15,233 nucleotides of DNA, taken from an uncultured Prevotella sp. Lineage in GTDB: Bacteria; Bacteroidota; Bacteroidia; Bacteroidales; Bacteroidaceae. Positions 15,159 through 15,233 of this stretch are shown piece after piece. Both the position numbers and the translations under genes were made by a program. Position 1 is the stretch's first letter; each line of letters opens with the position of its first letter. The DNA is taken from positions 1 to 15,233 of the forward strand of contig URFI01000025.1 in NCBI GenBank assembly GCA_900547085.1, read 5' to 3'. A model generated the notes under the pieces. It searched no databases. It saw only the letters and a program-made list of their open reading frames with translations, and had not been told where the DNA came from.

Positions 15159-15190
15159 TTTTGCCAAAACCGTGCAAAATCGGCCGATTT
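15159..15190. repeat. Hairpin overlapping a perfect 14-bp palindrome
   Basis: TTTTGC (15159-15164) pairs with GCAAAA (15174-15179) around a 9-base loop. The next bases form the perfect palindrome AAATCGGCCGATTT (15177-15190). The two share three bases. A 14-bp perfect palindrome suits a dimeric DNA-binding protein or the core of a repeated element. Confidence 0.5.
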
Positions 15191-15233
15191 CATCGCCACT
15201 TTTCAGGGAAAAGTCAATGCTTTAAGGGCATCA

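Larger units (their letters stand above)
14734..15233. other. Gene-free right-edge region, possible dispersed intergenic element
   Basis: Five hundred bases with no credible gene. A leftward 83-codon frame (14916-15167) is low in complexity, lysine- and serine-rich, and has no domain, no good ribosome site and no promoter near its start. I take it as non-coding. The region contains the palindromes listed separately and a TACCTTTG (-7-like) at 15096-15103 on the plus strand without a matching -33. The block from about 14990 to the window end reminds me of intergenic sequence that recurs in Prevotella genomes, but I could not check this. Confidence 0.4.

Noticed and set aside
14916..15167. 83-residue leftward hypothetical protein
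   Set aside because: Low complexity, no promoter or ribosome site near its start, no domain; more likely non-coding, possibly repetitive, sequence.
1..15233. Search for CRISPR arrays, tRNA/rRNA genes, insertion sequences and att sites
   Set aside because: No regularly spaced repeats, no tRNA-like cloverleaf, no transposase or integrase frames and no flanking direct repeats were seen by eye.

Overview
The window looks like a stretch of a Bacteroidales chromosome, most likely Prevotellaceae. Three observations support this: the lineage-typical families DUF3332, DUF6089 and DUF6242; promoters of the Bacteroidetes form TTTG-N19-TAnnTTTG; and mostly A-rich leaders without Shine-Dalgarno sites. 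I see no phage, transposon, CRISPR array, tRNA or rRNA. The genes are mostly housekeeping, and the interest lies in gene boundaries, one broken 5' end, repeated chaperone genes and intergenic structure.

Left part (1-4250). A DUF3332 lipoprotein gene, cut by the window edge, converges on an M16 zinc-peptidase gene, with a shared two-way terminator between them. The M16 gene diverges from a PfkB-type sugar kinase across 150-170 bp that holds a promoter for each direction. The kinase is followed after 38 bp by an A-type flavodiiron protein (oxygen/NO reductase family), and the pair ends at a strong intrinsic terminator. The rightward promoter covers the first possible ATG of the kinase, so the true start is almost certainly the second Met.

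Middle (4251-7761). A 519-bp gene-free stretch with several short inverted repeats separates the flavodiiron gene from a leftward, secreted, serine-type sulfatase. Upstream of the sulfatase on the same strand lie murI (glutamate racemase) and an OmpH/Skp chaperone gene 16 bp before murI.

Right part (8033-14733), all leftward. The order is DUF6242 lipoprotein, DUF6089 outer-membrane protein, uppS, bamA, skp-like, skp-like. After a 271-bp gap come a third skp-like gene, murI and the sulfatase. This is an envelope-building cluster: UppS makes the C55 lipid carrier precursor, MurI supplies D-glutamate for peptidoglycan, the Skp-like proteins escort unfolded outer-membrane proteins, and BamA inserts them. 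uppS and bamA overlap in an ATGA. A promoter at 14703-14733 sits about 26 bp before a lipoprotein signal peptide that is one base out of frame with the DUF6242 body. The break lies at a run of four G, so the gene is frameshifted, recoded, or mis-sequenced there.

Right edge (14734-15233). No convincing gene. It holds a palindrome-rich stretch and an 83-codon open frame that I regard as non-coding and possibly part of a dispersed intergenic element.
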